Source: Vreelandella piezotolerans (GTDB lineage: Bacteria > Pseudomonadota > Gammaproteobacteria > Pseudomonadales > Halomonadaceae). Taken from it: a stretch of 64,000 nucleotides of DNA. Shown piece by piece: positions 26,673 to 35,343 of this stretch. The stretch spans positions 2,852,001-2,916,000 of the forward strand of contig NZ_CP048602.1 of NCBI RefSeq assembly GCF_012427705.1, given 5' to 3'. Each line of letters starts with the position of its first letter. Within the stretch, counting starts at the first letter, position 1. The position numbers and the translations under genes are program-made. The notes under the pieces were generated by a model, which ran no database searches, was not told the DNA's origin, and saw only the letters and a list, made by a program, of their open reading frames with translations.

Positions 26673-28631
26673 TTAGAAAGCGACGTTCAGGCCCAACCAT
26701 ACCCGGCGGCCGTCATCCACGTAACCATACTCGTCGTAGGTGATGCGCTCGTCGAACAGGTTGTAGATTCCGGCATTCACCGTGGTGCTATCGTTGAGCT
26801 GATAGCCGATACCGGCATCCACGAAGGTGTAAGACGGCGCGATGATGGCGCTTTGCGAGGGCCCGGTGGTGGGCTGGCTCTCTTCTCCCCGGTAGGTCAC
26901 TTTGGTCCACTGGCTGAGCCGTGCGCTCACGTCCCAATCCAGCGAGGCCGACACCTGATGGCGGGGCAGCTGGGTCAGCGGCTCGCCGGCGTACTCACCG
27001 CTTTTCTGTTCGGAATCGGTGAACGTGTAGCTGGCGGTCAGCGCCAGCGTATCGCTCAACGGTGCGCTCAGGCTGGCCTCGACCCCTTGGGTCACCGCGT
27101 CATCGATATTGACGCGATACGTCGGGTCGCTGCCAAACTGATTCGCGCCATCATTACAAATATCAATCGGGCAGGCGATACGGGTAATTTTGTCTTCGAA
27201 GTCGTTGTGGAACAGCGTCAGGCTGCCGTTCAGGCCTGCGACGTTACCGTAAAGCAGCGCGATCTCTTTGTTGAGCGAGGTTTCCGGCTCGAGATCCGGG
27301 TTGCCATAAATATTACCGCCGCGGCTGACCTGCCCCCAATCCGGGGTGATTTCCCGCAGGTTGGGCGAGCGGTAGCCGGTAGACACGCCGCCTTTCAGGG
27401 TCCATTCCGGCGTCATGTTCCATACGCTATAAAGACGCGGGCTCAGGTGGCTGCCGTAGTTGTCGTCATCGTCCAAGCGCAGCCCGCCGGTCAGTGCCCA
27501 AGCGTCGGTCAGCATCCACTCATCTTCCACGAACAGCGCCCACTGGCTGTTTTCGATGGTCTGCCGGTCGGAGATTTGGTTGGTCGAGCTATCGTCCAGC
27601 GACTCCTCCTCCCAGCTCGCGCCGACGGTCACCATGTGCATACCCAGAGGAATCAGCGCGCTGGTTTTCGCGGTGGTGTTGGTAATCTCGATATCCCGAG
27701 ACTGGTTTTCGCTGCGCTCGCGCTGTACGAAGGTCTCGCTGGTGCCCCAATCGAAGCGGCCGCTATGGGTCACGGCCACGTGGGTGTTGGTGTATTCGCC
27801 AATGCTGTCGGTGCAGCCACCGCGGCAGCCGTCCACCGGCCCGGAGCGCCCCATCAACGAGCGGCGATCCTGCTCGGTAATGCCCGCTTCGGCGGTAAAG
27901 TCGTGGTTATCGCTAGCGGCCAGGTTCAGTCGTGCGGTGAGGCTCTGCAAGCTTTTCTCTTCGTAGCCGTACTCGATGTCGTCTTCGTCGCGCTCGGAGG
28001 TGCGGCCATAGAGCTGTAACCCTAAGCGCTCACCCACCAGCGGCCCGCTGAGATAAAAGTTCGCTTGGCGGCTATCGCCAGAGGCGCTGTCTTCCTGCAG
28101 TACGGTGTCGAGCTGGATGTTGCCGTGCCAGGTATCCGCCACTTTGCGGGTAATCACGTTGATCACCCCGCCGATGGCATCGGAGCCGTACAGGGTCGAC
28201 ATCGGCCCGCGCACCACCTCGATGCGCTCGATGGCCTGCAGCGGTGGCAGCCAGTCCTGCTCGAAGCCCGCATCGCCGTTGGGGCGCGATTCGCGTGAGT
28301 TGATCGGGCGACCATCTACCAGAATGAGCGTGTACTGCGACGGCATACCGCGAATGGAAATATCGTTGCCGTTATCGCCACGTCCACCGCCGGTGACCAC
28401 CACGCCCGGCACGTCGCGCAGGGCATCGGTGACGTTTTGATAGTAACCCCGCTCCAGCTCTTCACGGGAGATCACGCTGATCGAGGCGGGGGCGCTGCTG
28501 ATTTGCTGCTCGAAGCCGGAGGCCGTCACCACGATATCGTTGAGCTGGGGCGTTTCTTGTGCAACGGCGGTCGTGCAGGCAACAGAGGCGACAGCGCTGG
28601 CCAGCAGCGAACGGCGCAAACGAGAAGACAT
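26673..28631 (-). CDS. TonB-dependent receptor, CirA type (receptor 4, paralogue of receptor 3)
   Basis: A 652-residue receptor. The ATG at 28631 has AAGGA seven bases upstream; the in-frame ATG at 28658 is rejected. Signal peptide to about residue 25 (TTAVAQE). The plug shows NDIVVTASGFEQ, APASISVISREELERG, ISIRGMPSQYTLILVDGRP and IERIEVVRGPMSTLYGSDAIGG, closely parallel to receptor 3. Extracellular loops contain cysteine pairs CRGGC and CPIDIC. The C-terminus DDGRRVWLGLNVAF ends in Phe. It is convergent with the RND pump, diverges from the LysR-type gene at 28.8 kb, and has two Fur-like sites upstream. The ligand is unknown but should be related to that of receptor 3. Confidence 0.92.
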   Translation of the reverse strand: MSSRLRRSLLASAVASVACTTAVAQETPQLNDIVVTASGFEQQISSAPASISVISREELERGYYQNVTDALRDVPGVVVTGGGRGDNGNDISIRGMPSQYTLILVDGRPINSRESRPNGDAGFEQDWLPPLQAIERIEVVRGPMSTLYGSDAIGGVINVITRKVADTWHGNIQLDTVLQEDSASGDSRQANFYLSGPLVGERLGLQLYGRTSERDEDDIEYGYEEKSLQSLTARLNLAASDNHDFTAEAGITEQDRRSLMGRSGPVDGCRGGCTDSIGEYTNTHVAVTHSGRFDWGTSETFVQRERSENQSRDIEITNTTAKTSALIPLGMHMVTVGASWEEESLDDSSTNQISDRQTIENSQWALFVEDEWMLTDAWALTGGLRLDDDDNYGSHLSPRLYSVWNMTPEWTLKGGVSTGYRSPNLREITPDWGQVSRGGNIYGNPDLEPETSLNKEIALLYGNVAGLNGSLTLFHNDFEDKITRIACPIDICNDGANQFGSDPTYRVNIDDAVTQGVEASLSAPLSDTLALTASYTFTDSEQKSGEYAGEPLTQLPRHQVSASLDWDVSARLSQWTKVTYRGEESQPTTGPSQSAIIAPSYTFVDAGIGYQLNDSTTVNAGIYNLFDERITYDEYGYVDDGRRVWLGLNVAF

Positions 28632-28668
28632 AGTGGGTTCCTTGAGATGAAAGAGCACTTTTTACAAA

Positions 28669-28683
28669 TACGAATTATTAGCA
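28669..28683. promoter_or_regulatory. Fur-box-like site upstream of receptor 4 (proximal)
   Basis: TACGAATTATTAGCA matches about 10 of 14 specified bases of the Fur 7-1-7 consensus and lies 38-52 bp upstream of the receptor 4 start in very AT-rich sequence. Confidence 0.48.
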
Positions 28684-28750
28684 TTTATATTTTTACATAC
28701 TCTTTGCACAAAGGGGCGGGACGGTGCGTTCAATCAAACGGAACACAAAT

Positions 28751-28766
28751 GGCAATTATTTTCATT
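28751..28766. promoter_or_regulatory. Fur-box-like site between receptor 4 and LysR gene (distal)
   Basis: On the minus strand AATGAAAATAATTGCC matches 12 of 16 positions of the Fur consensus segment AATGATAATCATTATC. It lies about 55 bp before the LysR start and 120 bp before receptor 4, so it could affect both genes. Confidence 0.55.
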
Positions 28767-28819
28767 CAGCCAATTCGGTGGCACAATAGCGTGACTCCGT
28801 TCCGCCAGTGGTCCCGACT

Positions 28820-29743
28820 ATGTACGATTTCGACGAACTTGCCGCTTTTGCCGATGTGATGACCACCGGCAGCCTGACGCGCAGCGCACAGAAGCTCGGG
28901 CTGGCAAAATCGACGTTGAGCCGCCGAATTAGCCAGCTAGAAGCGCGGCTGAACCAGCCGCTGCTGCGTCGCCAGGCGAACCGTTTGATTCCCACCGAAG
29001 CGGGCCTGCTGTTTCATCAGTACTGCACCGAGCTGCTGGCCATGGCCGCCCACAGCCAGGAGGCGCTGGCGGAGCTACGCGAGGAGATCAGTGGGAAAGT
29101 GACGCTGGAAGTCCATGGCGCGCTGGCACGGGGCTGGATGGCAGGCGTCGTAGATGCGTTTCTGACCCGCTACCCCAAGGTCGAGCTGACCCTGCATACT
29201 CGGGAAACGCCGCCCACCAAGATGCACAGCAACAGCGTGCACATTTGGCTAGGCGCCACCCATGAGTGCGGGCTGAATCAAGAGCGCTTGGGCCACCTCA
29301 CCCGCGGCCTCTACGCCAACCCACACTATCTGGCCCACGCGGGAACACCGCAACACCCCCAAGAGCTGGATGCGCATGCCTGGATCGACTTGTTGGATAC
29401 CGCATCGAGCGGTCTTATGCTGCATCACCCCGAACACGCCGACTACCTGTTCAACGCGCCCCGCTCGCGGCTCCGGGTAGATCTCACGGCGCTGCACATC
29501 GATGCCATTGCTTATGGCCAAGGGATCGGCCTGCTGCCCCACTGGGTGGTCGAGAAACGCGAGCGCCACCACCCTGGGGATCTGGTCAACTGCCTGCCCG
29601 GCTGGGAGCCCGCCCCCTTACCCGTGACGCTGCTGTATGCCTATGGGCATCACTCCCGCCGGGTCAACGCGCTGCTGGACTTTCTGCGTGACCAGGTGCC
29701 TAACGAGTGGCAAACCCACGCAAACGCCGTTTACGCCTATTAG
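28820..29743 (+). CDS. LysR-family transcriptional regulator
   Basis: A 307-residue LysR-type regulator. The winged HTH is at residues 1-60 (MYDFDELAAFADVMTTGSLT, then KSTLSRRISQLEARLNQPLLRR), and the periplasmic-binding-like effector domain fills the rest (SGKVTLEVHGALARGW onward). The ATG at 28820 is used; an in-frame GTG four codons earlier is possible. It diverges from receptor 4 across about 190 bp containing a Fur-like site, and precedes an AEC carrier gene by 68 bp on the same strand. LysR proteins often control the divergent gene, so receptor 4 or the downstream carrier are the likely targets. The effector ligand cannot be inferred. Confidence 0.9.
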   Translation: MYDFDELAAFADVMTTGSLTRSAQKLGLAKSTLSRRISQLEARLNQPLLRRQANRLIPTEAGLLFHQYCTELLAMAAHSQEALAELREEISGKVTLEVHGALARGWMAGVVDAFLTRYPKVELTLHTRETPPTKMHSNSVHIWLGATHECGLNQERLGHLTRGLYANPHYLAHAGTPQHPQELDAHAWIDLLDTASSGLMLHHPEHADYLFNAPRSRLRVDLTALHIDAIAYGQGIGLLPHWVVEKRERHHPGDLVNCLPGWEPAPLPVTLLYAYGHHSRRVNALLDFLRDQVPNEWQTHANAVYAY

Positions 29744-29762
29744 TAATTCGCCTTGCCAGTTA

Positions 29763-29789
29763 GCCGCCTAATTACCCACAATAGGCGGC
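29763..29789. other. Inverted repeat between LysR and AEC genes
   Basis: GCCGCCTA and TAGGCGGC are complementary around an 11-base loop. It has no T-tract and sits 20 bp after the LysR stop, so it may be a weak terminator or an RNA stability element. Confidence 0.4.
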
Positions 29790-29811
29790 CGATGATCGTC
29801 AAGGAACGTTA

Positions 29812-30687
29812 ATGCTCGCTGAACTCTTCGCCGTCATGGCCCCCGTGTTGGCCGGTGCCGGACTGGGCTTTTTATGGGTTCGCCTTGGCCAACCCTACCC
29901 CGTCGACTTTGTGACACGCCTCGTTTTCAATATTGGGACGCCCGCGCTAGTGCTGGCGTCGCTGTCGGGGGCAACGATCGATGCCAGCACGTTCGGCCAA
30001 GTCATGCTGGCTGCCGCCCTAGTGATCGTCGGCATGGGGGCCGCTAGTTTTGCCGTTGCCAAGGTGCTGCGGCGAGACTGGCGAGTGCTCATCGCGCCGA
30101 TGATGTACCCCAACACGGGCAATATGGGGCTGCCGGTGGTGCTGTACGCCTTTGGGAGCGCGGGCTTTGCTTACGGCATTACGGTCATGGTGACGGTCTC
30201 GCTGTTTCAATTCACCTTGGGGGCGGTGCTCAGTAGCCAGGGCAACCCGGTTAAAACTCTGCTCAAAACCCCGACGGTGTATGCCATCGTCATCTCCATG
30301 GCGCTGCTGCTGACCGAGACCCCGCTGCCGCTGTGGATGGCCAATACGGTCGATCTCATGTCGGGCTTTACCGTGCCCCTCATGCTCATCACGCTTGGCG
30401 TATCGCTCGCCAGCATTCAGGTGAAAAGCCTGCGCTCTGGGGTTGGCTTCAGCCTCATCCGCATTCCCCTGGCCGCGGCGGCCGCGTGGTTCATCGCTGG
30501 CTGGCTAGGCCTGCCGCCGCTGGCGCAGAACATTCTGGTGGTACAGATGTGCATGCCAGTGGCGGTCTTCAACTACCTATTTGCCCAACGCGCCCAACGC
30601 GAACCGGCCTATGTGGCCAGCCTCGTGTTCTGCTCGACCTTGATGGCACTGTTCTATTTACCGGCCTTGCTGGCGCTACTGATGTAG
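29812..30687 (+). CDS. AEC-family (auxin efflux carrier-like) permease
   Basis: A 291-residue integral membrane protein with about ten hydrophobic segments, of the AEC / Mem_trans family. Recognisable parts are the opening FAVMAPVLAGAGLGFLWVRLG, FNIGTPALVLASLSG, the conserved MYPNTGNMGLPVVLYAFG in the middle, and GLPPLAQNILVVQMCMPVAVFNYLFA in the last third. Bacterial AEC proteins include malate, malonate and other small-acid carriers; the substrate here is unknown. The ATG at 29812 has AAGGA seven bases upstream. It follows the LysR gene and may be controlled by it. Confidence 0.88.
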   Translation: MLAELFAVMAPVLAGAGLGFLWVRLGQPYPVDFVTRLVFNIGTPALVLASLSGATIDASTFGQVMLAAALVIVGMGAASFAVAKVLRRDWRVLIAPMMYPNTGNMGLPVVLYAFGSAGFAYGITVMVTVSLFQFTLGAVLSSQGNPVKTLLKTPTVYAIVISMALLLTETPLPLWMANTVDLMSGFTVPLMLITLGVSLASIQVKSLRSGVGFSLIRIPLAAAAAWFIAGWLGLPPLAQNILVVQMCMPVAVFNYLFAQRAQREPAYVASLVFCSTLMALFYLPALLALLM

Positions 30688-30762
30688 CGCTGGGGAACCC
30701 CCACCCGTCGATGGCAGTCACTGCTAGACTACTACAGACGCTGCGCCACTCGAGGACATACA

Positions 30763-31959
30763 ATGCCCATGCGATACGCCCTGCCCATTCGACCGCAAAC
30801 GCCACACCCCCGCTCGCTCTGCCATCGCGCCGCTCGCTGGGTGGCCCCTTCTTTAACGGGGCTTCTGCTTGCCAGCGCTGCCCATGCGGACGTCGTTCAC
30901 CAAGCCCTCGACACCGATCATCTAGCCATCACTATCGAGCGCGTGGCTGATGGCTTCGAGAATCCCTGGGCGGTGGCGTTTTTGCCCGATGGCCGCTACC
31001 TGGTCAGCGAGCGCAGCGGGGAGTTGAATCTGGTCGACGCCGAGGGGCGCGTCGAGGAACTGAGCGGCCTGCCCCGCGTCAGCCAAAACGGCCAGGGAGG
31101 CCTGCTCGACGTGGCCCTGCACCCTGAGTTCGGCGACGGCGAGCACGATTGGATCTACTTCACCTGGAGCAAGCCAGAAGGCAGCCAAAGCCGCTCGGCG
31201 CTGTCGCGCGTCAAGTGGCAAGACGACGCCTTGGGCGACGTCGAGCATTTGTTCGAGCAGGATCGCGCCTCCTCCCCCGGCCGACACTACGGTTCTCGTA
31301 TGGCGTGGCTCCAGGATGGCACGCTACTGATGAGCATTGGCGACCGTGGCGTCGACCCTTCCCGTGCCCAGGACAGCGGTGACCATGCGGGCTCTACGCT
31401 GCGGCTCACCGAAACCGGCGGCGTGCCCGATGACAATCCCTTCGTGGATGACGACGATACGCTGGATGAGATTTACACCCTGGGCAACCGTAATATTCAG
31501 GGCATGACCGTGCTAAGTAATGGTGAGTCCTGGGCCACCGAACACGGCCCGCGCACCGGCGATGAATTGAACCAGATCGTGCCTGGCAACAACTACGGCT
31601 GGCCGGAGGTGAGCTTGGGCAACGATTATGCCACCAACGAACCCATCGGTGTGGAATCCAAACCCGGCATGGAAGACCCGGTTTACCGCTTCGAGGGGCG
31701 CTTTGCCCCTTCTGGCTTGGCCGAAGTGACCAGCGATGCCTTCGCACCGTGGCAAGGTAGCTTGCTGGCGGGCGGCCTGGGCAGTCAAAAGCTGCTGCGC
31801 CTCACCCTCGACGAGGGTCAAGTGGCCGATGAAGAGCTGATTCTGGAAGGCGAGATTGGCCGTATCCGCGACGTTCGCCAAGGGCCCGATGAGGCGATTT
31901 ACTTGCTAACCGACGGTAGCCAGGGCAGCCTTTATCGCTTGACGCCCACACAGCGCTAA
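30763..31959 (+). CDS. PQQ-dependent aldose sugar dehydrogenase (YliI/Asd-like, glucose/sorbosone dehydrogenase fold)
   Basis: A 398-residue soluble periplasmic beta-propeller. Residues 1-43 form a long signal peptide with an Arg-rich n-region and cut after AAHA. Family hallmarks: GFENPWAVAFLPDGRYLVSERSGEL (about 62-87), QGGLLDVALHPEF, the catalytic-base and PQQ region around RHYGSRMAW, GNRNIQGM, and WATEHGPRTGDELNQIVPGNNYGWP (about 253-278). Relatives oxidise aldoses with PQQ and pass electrons to the respiratory chain. PQQ synthesis genes are not in the window. It starts with GAGGA seven bases upstream of ATG and is followed 36 bp later by the sensor kinase gene on the same strand. Confidence 0.87.
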   Translation: MPMRYALPIRPQTPHPRSLCHRAARWVAPSLTGLLLASAAHADVVHQALDTDHLAITIERVADGFENPWAVAFLPDGRYLVSERSGELNLVDAEGRVEELSGLPRVSQNGQGGLLDVALHPEFGDGEHDWIYFTWSKPEGSQSRSALSRVKWQDDALGDVEHLFEQDRASSPGRHYGSRMAWLQDGTLLMSIGDRGVDPSRAQDSGDHAGSTLRLTETGGVPDDNPFVDDDDTLDEIYTLGNRNIQGMTVLSNGESWATEHGPRTGDELNQIVPGNNYGWPEVSLGNDYATNEPIGVESKPGMEDPVYRFEGRFAPSGLAEVTSDAFAPWQGSLLAGGLGSQKLLRLTLDEGQVADEELILEGEIGRIRDVRQGPDEAIYLLTDGSQGSLYRLTPTQR

Positions 31960-31995
31960 CCTTGTTCGACTCCCGAGACACCACCAGGAAGCACG

Positions 31996-33441
31996 ATGCG
32001 ATTACGTAACCTCATCATCTTAACGGTCATCGTGCCGCTCTTCGTGATCCTGGTGGTGTTTAGTCTAGTGGCGATCAAATCGCTGGAAGACAACGTTCGC
32101 TCCAAACTGCAAACCGAAGTCGAGATCATTACTCGCGCACTGAGCACGTCGTTGAGCTATGCGGTAGCCCGCGACAGCGCCACCCCGTTGGAAGAGGCGC
32201 TGCAGTCGGCGTTTTCGTTTCACCGTATCTATGGCGCTTACGTGTTCGATCCCCAAGGGCGTGAAGTATATGGTTTAGGGTTGGGTAAAGATCTCTTCAC
32301 GCCAGAAGAGATCCAGCAGGTCATCGAAACCGACGACATGCATAGCAGCTACCGTCAGCAGGAGGGCTGGACCTACTACTCCGCCCTGACGCCGTTGCGC
32401 ACCCAAGATGGCACGGTGCTGGGCGTGCTGCAGGTCAACCGCCTCAATACCGGCATCGAGAATTACACCGGTTTCATTAGCATCGTGGCGGTGCTGGTCT
32501 TCGTCATTGGCGCGGCGGGCATCGTGTTCAGCATTTGGTGGGGGTTTCGTCACTACATCGAGCGGCCGCTCAACCGCCTGCTGCGCGTCATGCTCTTGGT
32601 CGAAGATGGTGACCGCAGCCAGCGGGCCACGGCAGATGGCCCCACGGAGTATCGCCGCTTAGCCTCTGGCCTGAATGGCATGCTGGATGCCATGGCCGAA
32701 AAAGATCGCGACATCGATGCCCGCCAGCGCCGTGAAATCGAGCTGGAAAAACGCCTGCGCAAATCCAAAAAGCTGGCCGAGCTGGGCGTGCTCGCCGCCG
32801 GGGTCGCCCACGAGATCGGTGCCCCGTTGACGGTCATCAACGGTCAAGCCCAACGACTGGCACGCCGCGATACGATTGGCGACGATGAGCGGGCACGGCT
32901 GGGCAGGATACGTGGCGAAGTGGAACGTATCGTCGATATCGTCCGTCAATTGATGGAGCTTGGCCGACAACATAACGTAGAGAAAGGACACCAAGCGCTC
33001 GATCAGCTTATCATCAGCGCCAGCGAGCTGGTCGAAGAGGAGCTGGAACCACGAAATATCCACTTGGATATTGATCTTCCCACTCCGACACCCCATTTAT
33101 TGGTCAATGGTCAGCAAATCGTTCAGGTGTTGACCAATTTATTACGCAATGCCGCCCAAGCTCCCCAGGTCAGCCACATTCGTGTGCGCGCGCAGGCACA
33201 CAGTGAAGAGTTGACCCTTTGGGTTGAAGACGACGGGCCCGGCATACCTGCATCGCACCATCACCAAGTGTTCGATCCTTTTTTCACCACCAAGCCGGTG
33301 GGTCAAGGCAGCGGCTTGGGATTATCGATGGTGCACCGCATTATCAACGACCACGGCGGGACGATTGGCGTATTTGACAGCGCACTTGGCGGCGCTGGCT
33401 TTGAAATTACGCTGCCCCTTAGTGAAACCGCATCCGCTTGA
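31996..33441 (+). CDS. Membrane sensor histidine kinase (NtrB-like class)
   Basis: A 481-residue kinase. An N-terminal helix (residues 7-28), a periplasmic sensor of about 130 residues, a second helix (about 158-182), and a HAMP-like linker (RHYIERPLNRLLRVM) precede a short coiled-coil. The H-box is GVAHEIGAPLTVINGQ with H272 as phosphorylation site; the ATPase domain shows NLLRNAAQA (N box), DDGPGIPA (G1), FDPFFTTK (F) and GQGSGLGLSMVH (G2). The ATG has AGGAAG upstream. Its stop nearly abuts the regulator gene, so the two form a two-component system. The signal is unknown; the sensor domain resembles the small alpha/beta sensors found in sigma-54-linked kinases. Confidence 0.92.
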   Translation: MRLRNLIILTVIVPLFVILVVFSLVAIKSLEDNVRSKLQTEVEIITRALSTSLSYAVARDSATPLEEALQSAFSFHRIYGAYVFDPQGREVYGLGLGKDLFTPEEIQQVIETDDMHSSYRQQEGWTYYSALTPLRTQDGTVLGVLQVNRLNTGIENYTGFISIVAVLVFVIGAAGIVFSIWWGFRHYIERPLNRLLRVMLLVEDGDRSQRATADGPTEYRRLASGLNGMLDAMAEKDRDIDARQRREIELEKRLRKSKKLAELGVLAAGVAHEIGAPLTVINGQAQRLARRDTIGDDERARLGRIRGEVERIVDIVRQLMELGRQHNVEKGHQALDQLIISASELVEEELEPRNIHLDIDLPTPTPHLLVNGQQIVQVLTNLLRNAAQAPQVSHIRVRAQAHSEELTLWVEDDGPGIPASHHHQVFDPFFTTKPVGQGSGLGLSMVHRIINDHGGTIGVFDSALGGAGFEITLPLSETASA

Positions 33442-33452
33442 GGACGACGTTT

Positions 33453-34856
33453 GTGACCCATCAGGAACACCTTTTACCGTTATTGGTGGTGGAAGATGAC
33501 GCCGCTATCCGTGAGTTGCTAGAGGAGGAGCTCAACGACGCGGGCTACGACACACTGGGTGTCCCCAGCGCAGAAGAAGCCATTGCCCTACTGAGCCATA
33601 CGCCGGTGGCGATGATGATCACCGATGTACGGCTACCGGGCATGACCGGCATTCAGTTACTTCAACAGCTCCGCCAGAGCGGCAGCGAGCTAGGCATCAT
33701 CGTGATTACCGCCTTTGGCACCATCGATCAGGCGGTAGAAGCCCTCAAGCTAGGTGCCGATGACTTTTTGACCAAACCGCTCGATTTGGATGCCATTCGT
33801 GACGCCGTTTTTCGCGTACTGGAGCGTCAGCGCTTGTCGCTGTCTCATGATACGGAGCTCAGCCATTTCCACGGCATCGTGGGTAAAAGTCCGGCCATGC
33901 AGTCGCTGTTTCACGATGCCTCTCGGTTGGCGAAAAGCGATGCGCCCATTTTGATTCTGGGTGAAAGCGGCACCGGCAAAGAGCTGCTGGCCCGGGCGAT
34001 CCACCAGGAAAGTAGCCGTCACGACGCGCCCTTCGTGCCCGTGAACTGCGCCAGTATTCCTGCCGATCTGATGGAGAGCGAATTCTTCGGCCACGTAAAA
34101 GGCGCTTTCACGGGCGCAAACGAGGCCAGAAAAGGGCTTTTCCAAAGTGCCCAAGGCGGTAGCCTATTCCTCGATGAGATTGGTGAAATGCCGATCAATC
34201 TGCAGGCCAAGCTGCTGCGCGCCCTGCAAGAGAAAACCGTACGCCCCGTGGGCGGTGAGCGGGAGGAACCGGTGGATGTGCGCATCATTGCCGCTACGCA
34301 CCGCCACCTGGAGAAAGAGATCGAGCAGGAGAACTTCCGTAGCGACCTGTTTTACCGCCTGGAAACCTTCTCGCTACGCATTCCACCGCTACGTGAGCGC
34401 GGCACGGACATCGAGCACTTGGTGTTCGCCTTGATCGACAAACATGCCGACACCCAAGGGAAACAGATCGAGCAGATCGAGCCAGAGGCCCTCAATAGCC
34501 TGTTGAACTACTCCTATCCCGGCAACGTGCGCGAGTTGGAGAACGCGATCATGCGCGCGGTCACGCTCAGCGAAGCAGGCGTGCTACAGCATCAGGATCT
34601 CCCCGAGCGCCTGCGCGAACAGTCCGGCCAGCAAAAGAGCAGTACCGACACGACGCCCACGCTAAGCGGGGAGGTACTACCAGGCACGCAAATTCCGGCA
34701 CCCGCGCCAGCCCGCTGGCCAAGTTTGGAAGAGGTGGAAAAGCGCTATATTCGCAAAGTGTTGGAAGCGACAGGAGGAAATAAACGTCGGACGGCCGAAG
34801 TACTAGGCATCGCCCGCCGCACTCTTTACCGGCGTTTGGAAGATAGCGAGGAGTAA
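33453..34856 (+). CDS. Sigma-54-dependent response regulator (NtrC family)
   Basis: A 467-residue regulator. The receiver domain (1-120) has phospho-acceptor D58 in MMITDVRLPGMTG and Lys in FLTKPLD. The AAA+ domain carries Walker A GESGTGKE (about 168), the sigma-54-contacting loop GAFTGA, Walker B GGSLFLDEIGEM and the sensor RVIAATHRHLE-like segment. A Fis-type helix-turn-helix at the C-terminus reads NKRRTAEVLGIARRTLYRRL. I use GTG 33453, which has GAGGA eight bases upstream, over the TTG at 33438 that overlaps the kinase stop. GAFTGA indicates true activation of sigma-54 promoters; the target genes are not evident. Confidence 0.92.
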   Translation: MTHQEHLLPLLVVEDDAAIRELLEEELNDAGYDTLGVPSAEEAIALLSHTPVAMMITDVRLPGMTGIQLLQQLRQSGSELGIIVITAFGTIDQAVEALKLGADDFLTKPLDLDAIRDAVFRVLERQRLSLSHDTELSHFHGIVGKSPAMQSLFHDASRLAKSDAPILILGESGTGKELLARAIHQESSRHDAPFVPVNCASIPADLMESEFFGHVKGAFTGANEARKGLFQSAQGGSLFLDEIGEMPINLQAKLLRALQEKTVRPVGGEREEPVDVRIIAATHRHLEKEIEQENFRSDLFYRLETFSLRIPPLRERGTDIEHLVFALIDKHADTQGKQIEQIEPEALNSLLNYSYPGNVRELENAIMRAVTLSEAGVLQHQDLPERLREQSGQQKSSTDTTPTLSGEVLPGTQIPAPAPARWPSLEEVEKRYIRKVLEATGGNKRRTAEVLGIARRTLYRRLEDSEE

Positions 34857-34860
34857 GACC

Positions 34861-34890
34861 AAGCCGGTCGCACTCGCCGACCGGCTTTTT
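34861..34890. terminator. Rho-independent terminator after two-component system
   Basis: AAGCCGGTCG and CGACCGGCTT pair around a short loop, followed by five T on the plus strand. It lies directly after the regulator stop and just downstream of the convergent lipoprotein gene, whose transcript would have only a short U-tract. Confidence 0.85.
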
Positions 34891-34895
34891 CATGC

Positions 34896-35120
34896 TTACT
34901 CCGGGTCACTCACGCCATCGCCGGGCGACTCACGTGTCGCTTGCCCATCATTCGCCATGGGGCCGGTATCCATGGGCTCTTGAGGTTCGTCGGTCGGTAC
35001 TTCCGAATCGGTGGTCGGTGCTTCGGAATCACCGCAGCCTGTCAGCACGCCCGCCATGAGCAGTGCGCTCAACAGTAGCGCCGTCCCACGCGCATTGCGT
35101 AATCGTGACATCATGTCCAT
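34896..35120 (-). CDS. Small acidic lipoprotein
   Basis: A 74-residue predicted lipoprotein. The n-region MDMMSRLRNARG is followed by a hydrophobic core and lipobox LTGC (Cys about residue 29), then an acidic, Pro/Thr/Glu-rich tail (GDSEAPTTDSEVPTDEPQ...). GGAGAA lies just upstream of the ATG. There is no recognised domain. The mature part is too short and too acidic to suggest an enzyme; it may be a surface or periplasmic spacer. The neighbouring gene at 35.3-35.8 kb codes for a similar longer lipoprotein on the same strand, suggesting related roles. Confidence 0.7.
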   Translation of the reverse strand: MDMMSRLRNARGTALLLSALLMAGVLTGCGDSEAPTTDSEVPTDEPQEPMDTGPMANDGQATRESPGDGVSDPE

Positions 35121-35237
35121 TCTCCTTCCTTGTTCATGGGCTAGCAGCCGCCAAAGCAGCGTCTGCTCCCCCTAACCTTAGCGGCTGACGGGTAACTTGC
35201 AACCGCCCAAACTCACCGTCATACGCTTTAAACAAGC

Positions 35238-35266
35238 AAAAAAAGCCCCCGCGGGCGCGGGGGCGA
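35238..35266 (-). terminator. Rho-independent terminator of acidic lipoprotein gene
   Basis: GCCCCCGC and GCGGGGGC pair around GGGC-type loop, with A7 on the left, i.e. U7 after the hairpin on the minus strand. It lies 80 bp beyond the stop of the 138-residue lipoprotein gene and separates it from the 74-residue one. Confidence 0.85.
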
Positions 35267-35343
35267 AAGGATGATAAACCGTGTGGAGCAGCCGCAGGGA
35301 ACAGACAGCTGGGTCGGCTTACCATCGTAGGGAGCGTTGACGG

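Noticed and set aside
26853..28019. 388-residue open frame on the plus strand inside receptor 4
   Set aside because: It lies fully antisense to a complete TonB receptor and shows only shadow-type composition, with no signal or family motif.
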